A stretch of 64,000 nucleotides of DNA from Ornithodoros turicata (lineage: Eukaryota; Arthropoda; Arachnida; Ixodida; Argasidae): assembly GCF_037126465.1 (NCBI RefSeq), contig NC_088206.1:73473687-73537686 (forward strand). Direction: 5' to 3'. A program made the position numbers and the translations under genes. Of the stretch, positions 26,469-37,691 are shown one piece after another (position 1 is the stretch's first letter; each line of letters opens with the position of its first letter). The notes beneath the pieces were generated by a model. It saw only the letters and a list, made by a program, of their open reading frames with translations, did no database searches and was not told the DNA's origin.

Positions 26469-26639
26469 CTTTATATTATAACTGCGTAAGTGTCAGAAAA
26501 AGGCCCCCGTTTTTAACCAATCAGGGGCCAGAATGACGTCATTCGGGATGATGGTTGGCTAGAAGAATGGCTGGAAGAATGTGCTATGGAATGGAAGAAG
26601 GCTGGAAGAGTGTGCTATGCAGTCGAGCTGAGTTTCCCG

Positions 26640-26752
26640 GACGACTGTCGACGCAGTTTCCCATGAAGTCGGCCCACGACGCTCCATCCGTAAACATCGC
26701 TCACGGCCACAGTAGCTTTGCGGCGCTAACACGAAAAAAAAAAAAAAAAAAA
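26640..26752 (+). mobile_element. SINE fragment with poly(A) tail
   Basis: Contains CCCATGAAGTCGGCCCACGACGC and the tail words GCCACAGTAGCTTTGCGGCGCTAAC shared by the second SINE type of the window, followed by about 20 A residues (26733-26752), consistent with reverse transcription from an A-tailed RNA. Confidence 0.8.
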
Positions 26753-27225
26753 ACATGAATGCGGTGACATTACCTAAGTTAATAAGTTCCCCGGTTCATT
26801 TAATGACGCATTAGTCTATCGGAAGCCATCGATGAGCATGGCGAGGAGTCCATGCAGTCCCTGCACTCCGTCAGCGGGTCGCAATCTGCCTCGCACAAAA
26901 ACGAAAACTTTATAAAATAGCTTTGAGTGCTCCTTTAATAACTAATCCGGATCAAGTATACAGCCCTTCGAGGATAAACAATTTTAAATTATTACTAGTT
27001 TTGTCGTCAGTGATATGTACAGTATGTATCCGTGTAGCCTGCGCTGACATAAGCCACTGCTCCCCACGTATCCCGTCCCTTATCTTGTCTGTCCTATCTC
27101 ATACAATAGCGTGTACGCGCGATTATTGTTCCATCTTCAACAGCTGTGCCGAAGTGAAGAGATAAGATTGAACGGCCGCGCCTGGCGGGCTGGCGAAAGG
27201 TACCGATTGTATTGTATGTACTATA
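26753..27225. other. Intergenic DNA
   Basis: No gene recognised. GAGTGCTCCTTTAA at about 26926-26939 matches the right terminus of the TTAA element in SLC25A32 intron 6, so a solo element end may be present. Confidence 0.35.
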
Positions 27226-27600
27226 CAGGGCGTTTTTTTTTTTTTTTTTGCAAAATCATTTACAGAATTTTTGCAATAAAACTATGACAGCTACGTAGAC
27301 GCTGTTTTCACAAGTGGGTTATGCGGCCAGGCGTACGTGCTCGATGGCTAATTACCTAAAATTCGTTAATTATCTTATTTATTAGATGCCTTAAATCTAA
27401 TCTCTGCTAGATCATGAATCTCCGTACTAGCAGAATTGGAGCCAGCCATTATTTAAATCCCGAGCGCTTACTTTGAGATATAAATCGCAAAATTTTGCTA
27501 CGCAGATGAGCGGACACTGAAACCACGCATTTCTCGAGCGCAAAAAGAGGGAAAGGGCGTTCGCGTCGGAGGGTCACGTGTTTCGTAGCGATGGAGCTGA
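27226..27600 (+). mobile_element. DNA-element remnant with CAGGGCG terminus
   Basis: TA-flanked terminus CAGGGCGTTTT followed by the block CTAATTACCTAAAATTC, which recurs inverted at about 45835-45850. The block GAGGGTCACGTG...GGAGCTGATTGG recurs in the same orientation near 45640. The two loci therefore look like complementary halves of one TIR element family. No coding capacity. Confidence 0.5.
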
Positions 27601-27960
27601 TTGGAATAAACGCTGATGTTTAGCCTGATACAACGCTTTTCAGCCCAGGATCTCTCCCAACCACTTCCAACCTTTTCCGCCATGCGTGTTGTGACGTCAT
27701 ATCATCCGAGCACTTTTATTGGTCGCCGAGAATCGTCTGCTACAGCGCCGGAGCAAGGCGACTGGTTGACTGCTCTGCGTCAGACGTGGGACAGGCGGCA
27801 CTGGGTTTTACTCAGACGCTTTCAGACATATGTTGTCACAGTTCCCTTTAAGTCGGCCCAGGACGCATATTCCCCCAGAGCGTTTGTCGTAACCTCTGTG
27901 AGGCCGACAACGGCGAGGTCTTTCAGTCTTTATGTCAAAAGTCATGTCGTTCCTGCGCTC
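27601..27960 (+). repeat. Composite repeat: promoter-like head plus SINE body, copy 1
   Basis: The first part has TCTCCCAACCACTTCCAACC, TGACGTCA (27692), an inverted CCAAT box in TTTTATTGGTCGCCGAG and ATCGTCTGCTAC (27732). It runs into a SINE body (CTTTCAGACATATGTTG, AAGTCGGCCCAGGACGC) without the usual tRNA-like head. The same order occurs at 33835-34176, so the combination was copied as a unit. Confidence 0.7.
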
Positions 27961-30200
27961 CAGAAGTCCGTAGAAGTCCTGGGCCGACTTCACAGGGAAC
28001 CAGGGGCTGCGGAATGGGTGGGTTACAGGAGTTACTGTAGACCCCTGAATTTGTGAAGGGGGCGCAAAATTCCCATGGAGGTGAGGCGCCAAAGTGTTAT
28101 CTCAGGTGCCGCATGCCAATAAAATGCCACACCCTTTTCCTTTTTGGGACCCGGGCATGAATAGACCTCTACCTGAGAAACGTCATCATGACGTTGGTAC
28201 ACAGAGTGAATCCGAAACAAACCGGAAGGGGAGAGCTGGGTTCCACGAATGGGCACTTGTTCACTGCCTTCTATTGAAAGAAAAGTAGGACCGAAGGTCG
28301 CGTCCCTTTCACGGACCATCGTAATCCCCTCAAGACCCTGGCTTTCGGGCGCGACCTTGTTCGCCCCCTAGCTTCCAGCGTAGTTCAACTCTACCAAATT
28401 GGTGGCGCTGTGGAACACTATGACGTCGTTTGTTTACAAATATATAGGGATAGCGGTAAGGAATGGAAGCGGGGGCCGATTAGGGTCTGGGGTCCCCCTG
28501 AATTCAGGACGTTGCGCCGCGGCCCCTGCATCGAACTTTGCCGACATTCGTCTTCAAGCTTCTGAGAGCCAATGAAAATGGGCTAATTGCTCCTGTAGTT
28601 ACCCAATCAGGACCCACCGTTCACGGCTACTATCGGCTTTTACTGGATTTCATGACCGCCGTCCAGTTATTGCAAAATAACTCCTGTCGTTGCATGCTGT
28701 TTGTCAGACAGAAAGTGATGATGTTGCACAAATGCTGTTTTCTTGTCACCGTCCGACGGCGCTCGAACGTGTTCCTCGGTTACGAACTCACGCGCTGTGT
28801 TCACCGTCCAAATCAAACCGCTGACATAGGCAACCAAGTGACGTTTTCAAATTCTTCCAACCAATCGCGACACACTGATATCACGTCCCGATCAATGGGA
28901 GCGAGCTGATCGCTCCGTGAGCAGCCATACATTTTTGGTGACAGACATTTTTGCGAGAGCTGAAGGGCCTGCTGGTAAACGACACTAATAACGGTGATTC
29001 ATGTGCGAGAGTACTTTAGTAAATTTTAAGTAAATTTTTCGTCTCTGCCAAGTTGTAACACGGGTACGTAATTGTGCACATAATTAGACGGAGTCAGTGG
29101 CGCTTTAGATCTAAGGCGAACGGTGCCCCCCCCCCCCCCCCCCCCCCCCATGGCATGCAGTCAGTGAAATTGCTTCTAATACCCAGTCTGAGTCTGTGCA
29201 CAAACCGAGGGACCACACCACACTCAGTTTTTGCACCATGGACTTTGCTCACCAGCTGCCCTGCGTCAACATCATACTCTTTGTAATAGCCACCCATAAG
29301 GTAACGCTATCATATTTTCCAATGCAAACCACGAGTCAAGCTTGGTAATCTTGTAATCAACAATTTCGACAACTTGAAAGATAAATTTAAAAAAATGAAG
29401 AAATGAATAATGGCACTACAAGAAACTTAATTCCTTAGTTTCACTGCCGAAAATTGGTCTGTGACGTGATTGGAATCCGTTTAGAGCAAGATCGCAGAGC
29501 CTGCTTTAATCCATGTATATAGACGCCAGTACAAAAGTAGCAGCTTTAGCCTACCCGGCCACTGAACGGGACCGCGCCCAGTGCGAATGTACCCACTTGC
29601 CATACCATAGATACGTCTCTGGGTGTACCTCCATTGTAGTCCCCAGACCCTGAAATTTACTCCGTAACACTGCAAATACTCCGTAAATTTCGCGTAAACA
29701 TCCGTGCACTTCGTCCCGAAAGGGATTTACGGTTGTGCCAATGCATCTTATAATCTCAAAAGGACGAAAATTTTTCTCTCTCTCTCTCTCTCTTAGATTG
29801 TACTTATTGGACAAATGTGAGGCAAATGAACGCGTAAAATACGTCTCTATCGATAACAACATTGGCTGCTAATAATATAAGCCACGCTCGCCGGTTTGAC
29901 TCAGTTCCGCTTTTGGCTCCGTCGTATTGATAAGACCTCCGAGCGTTGCTATACGCATCGGTTTTTGGATAATGCTTTCTGTCAGAGCTCACTCTGCCAA
30001 TTGTTTTGCTCAAGTTGGCACCTCGATTTTTTTTTTTTTACTTCTCCGTAACTTGACGGTAAAATACAACGGTAGGCTCTCGCTTCTCCGGGTTAAACAT
30101 ATTTGGTAAATTAGCAGCGCTTCCTCGTTGCAGCTCTCGGAGGTGGTAGCGATGAGTTGGAATCCTACCAACAGCCTCTGCTCTCTGAGATTCCTTTTCA
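27961..30200. other. Intergenic DNA, no gene recognised
   Basis: A reversed SINE scrap (TCCTGGGCCGACTTCACAGG) lies at about 27979-27998. A run of 24 C residues is at 29126-29149 and a (TC)n tract at 29776-29793. A 67-codon minus frame ending at 29297 reads smoothly up to the poly-C run, but I cannot assign it. TGACGTCG occurs near 28421. Confidence 0.4.
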
Positions 30201-30298
30201 TACAGTTCCGTCTGAAGTCGGCCCAGGATGTATATTAACCCCATGCTGTCCTCTTTCTATATCTGTACACCGCTCATAACCGCAGTTGCTTGACGGAG
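30201..30298 (+). mobile_element. SINE fragment
   Basis: CAGTTCCGTCTGAAGTCGGC followed by TGTACACCGCTCATAACCGC and GTTGCTTGACGG matches the 3' body of the SINEs at 34.8 and 37.7 kb. The head is missing. Confidence 0.75.
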
Positions 30299-31684
30299 AA
30301 AACAGCTGGATGTCAGATTTCTTTCAGTTGTTTCTTGACCGCAACAGAATTCCTAACATGCCTGCAAGACATATGTTGGGGAGGAAATCATGGTGCACCC
30401 TTCTGCGCATGCACGTAATAAATACATGAGCGATAGACTGCGCAGACGACCGTGATTTGCAGAGAAGGCGACACCTGTTTGATCTCTTTGAGGAACTCCC
30501 AAACTGACTGCGCTGCTGCAGCATTTTGTGGAAAGCATTTTGAACGCGTTACTGTGAGTGGTCGACATGTGCTCAGCAATAAAGTATCGTTAAATTCTAG
30601 CTCGGGTAATCGAAGCATCCGAATATTCGTCGCAAGCTCCCAGCCGATTGAGTTATACCTCAGCGATTTTCCCCTCCGCTCGATCTGGAAATGTCAGACG
30701 ATCACAGAAACCGAGCCAAAAGCACTTCCTGTCGTCTGCTTACGATTTTCACGGAAAAACTCTTCCACACGTGTACGTGTATAAAACGTCCGAGTCTGCT
30801 CGCTTTATATCGAAAACCCCTGTGTGCATGTAATCAGAACACGAGACCCTCACTGCCGTGCAAAGAAACGAAATGGGAACGCCGCACACGCTCCGAAGCA
30901 GACGGCGATTTCAAAACCGATGTTGCGACACGCGCGCCACCTACGAGTGTCAGCATAGTTTTGTTTCTCCTTCGGTGTTTTCCGTAAAATTTCGCGTCTC
31001 AATCTTTTGCACACTGATATTAGTGTCTACGCAAACGGCACAATCATTCTATATCGTGGATAGCATCGCGCAAGTGGCATGCAACATAGTTCGCGAATAT
31101 TTTGAAGTTCTCGAATGTTCGCGAAACCCAGCTTGTGCGGGATCTCGGAGGGAATCGATTGATTCTCGTCTGCTCAACCTGAGGGCGCCACAGGGGCTTT
31201 ATATGGGGAAGAGAAAAATGTTGCTGTTCTCCTCTCTCTCTTGCTTGGAGTTAATCGCCAGCGTGTTGTGCGCCAATGGACCGGCTGCGTCGTATACCAC
31301 TGCGTCATTCGGGAGGATGAAGCAAACAGGCAGTCCTGCACATGCACGATATTGTTGAGTGAGTCGCTTAGGTGGTGGTCAGGAAGTGGTCGAAGTATTG
31401 CTCGTAAGATGGGTCTTCATTGTTTCCTCAGCCCCTGTAAATCCAAACGAAAAATGCATCAGCATTCGCGTAGTACAGAGCCCACACAGAAAGAAGTACA
31501 TCGCACATATAACTGCATGTGACGCAGAACTTATTGAACTTCAGAACACAGAGCAATACTCCATCCAAGCCAAGCAGAGCCAGAGATTTGCCGATGGGAC
31601 CGAACGGCATTTATTACTGTAGACGGACGGGCTACGGCGCATACACGCAGTTGTTGTAAATGTTAAACATGTAACATCGTCAAA
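30299..31684. other. Intergenic DNA with GCAGACGAC words
   Basis: Exact words at 30442 (plus) and 30731 (minus), with variants at 30694 (TCAGACGATC), 30898 (GCAGACGGC) and 31166. The longest frame (166 codons, 30858-31358) has no recognisable domain and overlaps two other frames. Confidence 0.4.
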
Positions 31685-31863
31685 TGTGGCTGTGCTGTCT
31701 GAGGTTTTCCCTGGGTTTTCCGGCTTTCCAGACGAATGTCGGCACAGTTCCCCTTGAAGTCTGCCTAAGATGACTATACTAACCACCCCACACCTCCCCG
31801 TTGACATCTGTTTCCATCTGTCCACGTCTGTACGCCGCTCTTAGCACAGTTGCTTCGCGGCAC
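31685..31863 (+). mobile_element. SINE copy
   Basis: GGCTGTGCTGTCTGAGG, CGAATGTCGGCACAGTTCC, a decayed AAGTCTGCCTAAGA block and the tail CCACGTCTGTACGCCGC...AGTTGCTTCGCGGC mark the second SINE type. The tRNA-like head is not clear. Confidence 0.8.
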
Positions 31864-33001
31864 GGAATTAAATTAATTAGTTGCAAAGATGAATTAGTTG
31901 CGTTCATTACTTGAGGCATTAGAAGGAGATCCATGAACTTGAAGAACGATTGCGAACGTTCAGGACCTTTGAGCCCCTAGAAAACACCTTGAATCCCTCA
32001 GTCGCCAACCAATGGACATAGCTGAAGAAAAGCATTTTTTTTTTTTTTTTCTACCGCTCTATCAATGAACAGCCAATGAACGGACGAGAGCGCCCCCTGG
32101 AATGAACCTCTTCGTCGGACCGCCTGATGTCGTGTACTCTTTTTCCGAGCAGAGATCTTCTCTTCGATGCTCGGGAAAAAATGGAGAACTGATTATGTCA
32201 TTATTGTGCACTATATTGCACCGAATCACCGTCAGCGCATCATGTTTACTCTTCCAATTACTTCCAGCGTTGTCGGAATTCCGCGTGTATTCGGATGAGG
32301 AGGGTTTCTGAAGTTGTTACGGGGATGTGCTGAGAAAATCCCTGGTCTTGTCCCAAACTTATGGATGGATTCTTTTCTCTTCGTAGGTCGGGCCACCCAC
32401 TTCAGCTCTACTATGTTTGAGGTGATTTAGGAAGTGCTTCGTGTTCTGTACTAACACTAGGTATTGCGTCATCTACAGGACGTACGCACGAACACCCCGC
32501 GTTGCGGCCAATATCCCAAACTCTGGACCTTTCCTCACTTCCCTCAGAGAAATTCCGCTCAGCGGCCATCGTCCCCTCCGTTCCGTCAGTGCCATCCTCA
32601 AATTTATGTAGTCTTTGCTTTTCTCCTCTCCTTTCTCTCTCTCCCCTCCTCCTCCTTCCACTTTGATAACTTGGCGTCCTCCTCGAAAATATCGCAGGCG
32701 CAGTGGAGAACTTGTTGCCTGCGCGCCGTTGTTGGCGTTCTGCCCGTTCTGCGATAGCGCCGGACGGTTTTCGCTCTCGAAGAATATTGCCTCGTTGAAC
32801 GCAATGTGATACTGCTCTAAGCACGCGGAGGAGGAAATTGTATTTAACGATAAGAAACGTCCAATCAAGACGCTGGATTCGACAGCGTCGAGCTCGTGGA
32901 TTTTAGCGAAGGCTGAAGTATAATATTGGTATTAAAGGGCAGCAAATAATATCAGCTAGTTGTTGTCCAACGTCTCAGGTACAAAATCATGTCAGATATA
33001 T
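31864..33001. other. Intergenic DNA, nothing recognised
   Basis: Contains a T run at about 32036-32050 and overlapping frames of 131 and 137 codons on the minus strand between 32411 and 32868 that have arginine-rich, low-complexity products. No gene is called. Confidence 0.4.
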
Positions 33002-33009
33002 GTTATGAG

Positions 33010-33404
33010 TAGGGCTCCGCGTTTTCCGTTTTAATCGAAAAACATACACCGGGTAAATTTTGCCTCATTCGGTTTTAATCGAAAAACACCGAATTCAGAG
33101 GGACATTCCAGGAACGATGACAGAGATTAATTGCTGTACATGCCCAGCAACTTGTTGATACATATCAGAAAACCATACAGAAATACGATGGTTAGCCGTA
33201 AAACGCCACCGCAGCGAACAACGCCATGTTGAATGAGCGCCGTGCGGAAATGACATTGTGATTTCTATTCACCGATAACTGTCGGGTAAACCGTGTACAC
33301 GCCAGGAAAAACATAGAAAAACGCCGATTTCGTGAAAGCAAATTAACACCGAAAAACACGCGCCGAATCCGCCCAAAAATAAAAACCGAAAAAGCGGAAC
33401 CCTA
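33010..33404. mobile_element. hAT-like non-autonomous element
   Basis: Left end TAGGGCTCCGCGTTTTCCG and right end (reverse complement TAGGGTTCCGCTTTTTCGG) are inverted repeats. The flanking 8-mers GTTATGAG (33002-33009) and CTTATGAG (33405-33412) match at 7 of 8. The repeated word CGAAAAACACCGA fills the arms. There is no transposase frame in its 395 bp. Confidence 0.8.
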
Positions 33405-33412
33405 CTTATGAG

Positions 33413-33834
33413 TCTGGATTAGTCTCGTTCTGTCTGATATTCCGAAAGTAAAACGAAAATTTGTGCGTGACAAAAACAGTCGTGAAATTCTATACTCATG
33501 GCGAGACAAGCATTTTGGGACTGTGAAACTATTTACTTGTCATTAGTGCGACACAAGAGATGTTTCTGAACACACAACCCACGTTTAAGCATCGAAGGGG
33601 AACCGGGTGCAAGCCCAACGTAAGAAAGGCACCGGGACAGCTGGACTCAAGAAGCAGGAGCCATACGAGCGGAAGGTGGTCTCAACCGCCAGTGGTTAAA
33701 GGAGCACGGTAGTATCTCTAACCTTACCGTGTGATGTAAATATATATACTACCTTCAGGAACTGTCATGCAAAATATTTCCCACGGGAAGCGCACATATC
33801 GTGCGAAAATTTATTTACAAGAGTTGGGACGCGG
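33413..33834. other. Intergenic DNA
   Basis: No gene recognised. GGTTAAAGGAGCACGG near 33695 resembles a TTAA-element terminus without a visible partner. Confidence 0.35.
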
Positions 33835-34176
33835 CGACGCCGATCTCTCCCAACCACTTCCAACCTTTCCGCCGTACGTGTTGTGACGTCAGATCATCCG
33901 ATCACTTTTATTGGTCGCCGAGAGTCGTCTGCTACAGCGCCGGAACAAGGCGATTGGTTGACTGCTCTGCGTCAGACGCGGGACGGGCGCCGCGACGGGT
34001 TTTTTTTTTCCTGGGTTTTTGCTCAGACGCCTTCAGACATACGTTGCCACGTTGACACAGTTCCCTTAGAAGTCGGCCCAGGACGCACATTCCCGCAGGG
34101 TGCCAGTCTCGACGTTGCCCACCTCTGTGAGGCCGACAACGGCGAGCCCTTTCACCAGCACCACCACCTCGCACAG
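33835..34176 (+). repeat. Composite repeat: promoter-like head plus SINE body, copy 2
   Basis: Same order as the copy at 27601: TCTCCCAACCACTTCCAACC, TGACGTCA (33884), CTTTTATTGGTCGCCGAG, GTCGTCTGCTAC (33924), then a SINE body with AGAAGTCGGCCCAGGACGC and the tail CCTTTCACCAGCACCACCAC. An AG/A-rich tract (34199-34224) follows. Confidence 0.75.
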
Positions 34177-34224
34177 GTGGCGCGAAATACAACTGCAAAG
34201 AGAGAGAGAGAGAGAAAAAAAAAG

Positions 34225-34827
34225 GCACACGTCACAGTATTGGCGGATGACTTGACGTCACAGATCCGCAGCCGAGAGAAGGGGCTTTTCTGGCACGAGA
34301 TATTTCAAAGCTCTCTGGAGGTTTCTGTAATGCAGTTTCTCTGCAATTTGGTGTAATGCATGGCAAGAGCAGACGCGCCCCTCGTTTTTTTGCGACCCCC
34401 CCCCCCCTGAAATTTCTGAGATTGCCCAATACAGCTCGGCTACCAATGCATATATACCCATAAACATATACTCCACCCCTTCGAAGCTCGGTACCTCCCC
34501 CCTGCCCCGGAGGACGATTTCTGGGGTAACTGCTCGTGTCTAAGTCGGGTAAGAAGCACCGAATGGATTAAATATTTTTACACGTGGGAAATAAGTTCAT
34601 GTAATATCGTTTTGTGCTAGAAAGGGAATGTCGTGCGGCGCTAAAACGGAATATAAACGCGGTTCTCACTTGAATTACCCTCTTACCGAGTACATACATG
34701 GACATTTTAGAAGAGTTACTGGAAGTCACGCACTTCAGGATAGGGAGCGTTGGTTGTGTTAGAAGATTCTGTGTATCACTGTACGTATCCTCAACGCACA
34801 TGTTGAAAGTCTGCCTCGTGTGCTTCA
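34225..34827. other. Intergenic DNA
   Basis: TGACGTCA at 34253 and a C run at about 34397-34407 are the only signals. A 118-codon minus frame (34568-34924) runs into the neighbouring SINE and has no recognised domain. Confidence 0.35.
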
Positions 34828-35035
34828 GTACGTCATATTGAAGACTGGGAGTTGATGGGTTCGAATCCTTCCACTGGCTACGTTCTCTGAGGATTTCCCT
34901 GGGTTTCCAAACGGATGTCGGCACAGTTCCCCCTGAAGTCGGCCCAGGACGTGTACCAGGCCCTCACACTCCTTCTTGCTGTCCATCTGTCCACGTCTGC
35001 ACGCTGTTCATAGCCAAAGCTGCTTCGCGGTGCTA
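34828..35035 (+). mobile_element. tRNA-derived SINE, second type
   Basis: The head has the pol III B box GGGTTCGAATCC (around 34858). The body has GATTTCCCTGGGTTTCC, CGGATGTCGGCACAGTTCC, TGAAGTCGGCCCAGGACG and the tail CTGTCCACGTCTGCACGCTG...AGCTGCTTCGCGGTGCTAAC. This type shares its middle with the 24757 SINE but has a different 3' end. Confidence 0.88.
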
Positions 35036-36493
35036 ACAAAGAATATGCAAGTGCTTCAGTGTGTGTCTATGTCAAACGATTTTTTTTTGTGTGTGTGTAT
35101 TTCTGCTTCTCATCACACTGAACTTACTGCGTCACAAATATGATTACCCCAATACGATCTCCATTCAGACACCATTATTGTTAGGCAGGCGATACGGGAT
35201 GCAAAAGCCCTGAAACAACCTAACGAACATGCTAATACGAAACACTGCAAACAGACGAACGAAACAAACCAAGTACGTACAAGCGCAAACAGCGATCGCG
35301 CGAACTTGTAACAAAGACGAAAAATAAATAAATAAAATAAACGCCATCGACATCAAATAAAGCGAGAACTAAAAGCAGGAAAAAGAGCTAGGAAAGGAAA
35401 AGGTGGAAATAAAGCGAGAAAACAATCCAGTCAACCCAAGTTTTAAAAATGCGACAGAAAAACCTATCTGCCGGAGCAGAAGCGACCGTGGAAAGCTTCA
35501 TTGATCGGTCGCGAGACGGCGCTACCTTCCGGGAAAAAAAAATTGTTTCGGTTTTGGTTTCTTTCTTTTTTTGGGACTGGAGAGGGAGAATGTGATCGGC
35601 GGCATCTCTTGTGTGCGCCCCCCGTCTTTCTCTCTGGCTTCTTTTTTTCTCTGAACACTGGCTCCGCCTCGCGCTTCGTATTGGCTGGATGTTTTTGCTT
35701 TTTATTACTTGCTTTATGTGTACCCGGCGCGGATGAGGGAACAGATAGAAGTTTATACGTCCTCCGCTAGGGGGAAGAACGAGGAGTACTCTGTAAGTGG
35801 AGAGAGCGAGAGGGCAGAGCGGTTCCCGCGATACTGGAGTGGCAGTGTGTACTTAGTGCACCTTGCTTGTACACAGCAGTAGGACGCCGGCAGCGCCTGC
35901 GTTTTTACCACATGAAGTTCATACTGCTCTTCGAGACATCCTCCGTGGAGCAGAAAAAAATAAAAATAAAACAAAGGCGAAAGTCTCATTGTGGAGGTAG
36001 GACATTGGACCAACCTAATATAGGGACAGAAAGCTCGGAAGTGGATAACCGTTGTCTTTCAGTGACTATTACATCCTCATGTGTGTTCTCTTATATTTAT
36101 TTTTCGTCTATCTAAATAAGAAAAGAAAACAGATCGGCGGATTGAGAATGTTCGTTACTTCCGAGGAACAATATTACCCAGGCACAAGAAGACTGTAACA
36201 AAGCTAGGAGCAGAAATGCGACGAACAACGTAAAAGTGCGCAAACGTGCCTAGGGTATGCTATGCATATAGTGAGACCTAATTAACGCGTCCTGGAGTAG
36301 CCAGCCAAAACGTTTTGGGACTAACATCTTCACTTTTCCTTTTGCCAATCAATTAATCAATCAACCGAGCTTGGTGTACTATAGAAAGGGGCAACATATC
36401 CTTGAGCTCGACGAATACACAAACAACATACACGGAATAAAGTGGCTGACGCAACACGCCACTTCTTTCCGTACGCCTGTCGTTTGTGTAATA
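35036..36493. other. Intergenic DNA, no gene recognised
   Basis: Contains a (TG)n tract near 35087-35098 and an AT-rich A-run patch at 35320-35345. A GC-richer patch lies at 35.46-35.9 kb, with an 89-codon frame whose product has hydrophobic runs but no recognised family. Nothing here is strong enough to call. Confidence 0.4.
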
Positions 36494-36671
36494 CAGTCAA
36501 ACTCCTTTACAACGAAGCTCAGGGGACAGCAAAAAAAAATTCGCAGTAAAGGTATTTTCGTTAAAAAGGATGTCCATTATTGGACCTATAGGCTCAAGGG
36601 GGACCGCAAAAAAAAATGTGTTGTAGTGGTATTTTCGTTAAAAAGGTGTTCGCTATAAAGGAGTTTGACTG
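36494..36671. mobile_element. pogo/Tigger-like miniature element
   Basis: Perfect-looking inverted ends CAGTCAAACTCCTTTA and TAAAGGAGTTTGACTG, flanked by TA on both sides (36492-36493 and 36672-36673), as for Tc1/mariner/pogo transposition. The interior repeats GGTATTTTCGTTAAAAAGG twice. It is 178 bp and non-coding. Confidence 0.9.
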
Positions 36672-36723
36672 TAGTCTTTAGTTCAATAATCTTGTTTAAC
36701 AACGTTAACAATATTTGACGACC

Positions 36724-37083
36724 TTAGGAGCTTGTGACACATCGCTTCCATATACGGTCAGTAAACGTGAAAGACTGTTTTTTATATCGATGTCAACCTG
36801 CATTCCAAGTTTTACAGCAATAGACATATCGTAGAAAGTTGGCACCGCGAGTACTGAAACTCATCCTGCTCTGACGTCACTGCAGGCATCTCCGCCAATG
36901 GGGCGGCGCTGGAGAGGCCACGTGCGTACGACTACCAATGGGAGTGGCTGTCGCGCCTTTGACTTCAGAGCTCGACGCGGACGTGTGTTTATGTCGCAAA
37001 GAACGACAAGTAGAAATATAATTATTTTTTTCCTCAACATTCTAGCGTGTATGACGCAATAAAAATATCGAAATGCCCCCTAA
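36724..37083. mobile_element. TTAA-family miniature element, copy 3 (decayed)
   Basis: Left end TTAGGAGCTTGTGACAC, then ATGTCAACCTGCATTCC, TGACGTCACTGC (36872), CCAATGGGAGTGG and CGACAAGTAGAAATATAAT in the same order as copies 1 and 2. The right terminus is worn, so the border is approximate. Confidence 0.65.
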
Positions 37084-37489
37084 AAATTCCTTTAGCTCCC
37101 ATTTTCTTAAAGAAGGATTTTCCCGGCAGCCCCGACAGATCCTACAACACCAAAACAACAGGAACACTATACATGAAAAGAGGCAACCAGACGCGGGTGA
37201 CACACCCAACTCTCCTAATGTGAAGCCGGCCCAGGACGCCCCAGTTTGGTGTCACGTGGTGCATGTTGCCTAGACACGTTACCGATGGACATTAAACACG
37301 GTGTGCTGACCTGCTCTCAGTGGACATACAAGAACCCGAAGGTGGTAAAAACTAATTGGCTGTAGGCAGTTGTCCCTAAGAGAGCATGTTACGTGAGTTT
37401 TGTTTGAGGAGCATATCTACGAACCGAGTGGTTGGGGAAAATTAAGGAACCAAAAAACTCCGCTTTTAATTCAGACTCGCAGTGTTTGC
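37084..37489. other. Intergenic DNA with SINE scrap
   Basis: TGTGAAGCCGGCCCAGGACG at 37219-37238 is a short SINE fragment. Otherwise nothing is recognised. Confidence 0.35.
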
Positions 37490-37617
37490 AAAAAAAAAGG
37501 GGGGTGGGGAGCGCAAAACGTAGCAGACGAACGGACGAAGCAGACGACACGGATTGAGCTTGTCCGTGTCGTCTGCTTCGTCCGCTCGTCTGCTGCATTT
37601 TGTGCTATCCCTTTTTT
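37490..37617. repeat. Long hairpin carrying four GCAGACGA words
   Basis: Left arm 37519-37553 and right arm 37563-37596 pair with only two mismatches around a 9-base loop. The pairing continues more loosely outward (GCGCAAAA with TTTTGTGC, then A/G-rich with CCCTTTTTT). Each arm holds one exact GCAGACGAC (37540 plus, 37568 minus) and one variant (37523, 37586). It could be a decayed miniature transposon or a composite binding site. Confidence 0.75.
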
Positions 37618-37691
37618 GGAATATGGACCCATACCAACACGGCCGTCTTTCAACTCTCAGTCTCGAAATATTTAAAAACCAGCGGCTGTCG

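Larger units (their letters stand above)
24661..26600. mobile_element. Large foldback element with nested insertions
   Basis: Inverted arms: 24674-24756 plus 24999-25095 on the left pair with 26475-26555 plus 26032-26117 on the right. Matching blocks include CTGGCCCCTGATTGG and AATCAGGAGTGATAACGGTA. The left arm is split by a SINE (24757-24985), the right arm by a smaller inverted-repeat element (about 26130-26468), and the centre holds another element (25286-25500). It has no coding capacity. Outer ends are not sharply defined. Confidence 0.75.

Noticed and set aside
29094..29297. 67-codon minus frame before the poly-C run
   Set aside because: It reads smoothly and might be a scrap of an element protein, but I could not match it to any family and the rest of any such gene is missing.
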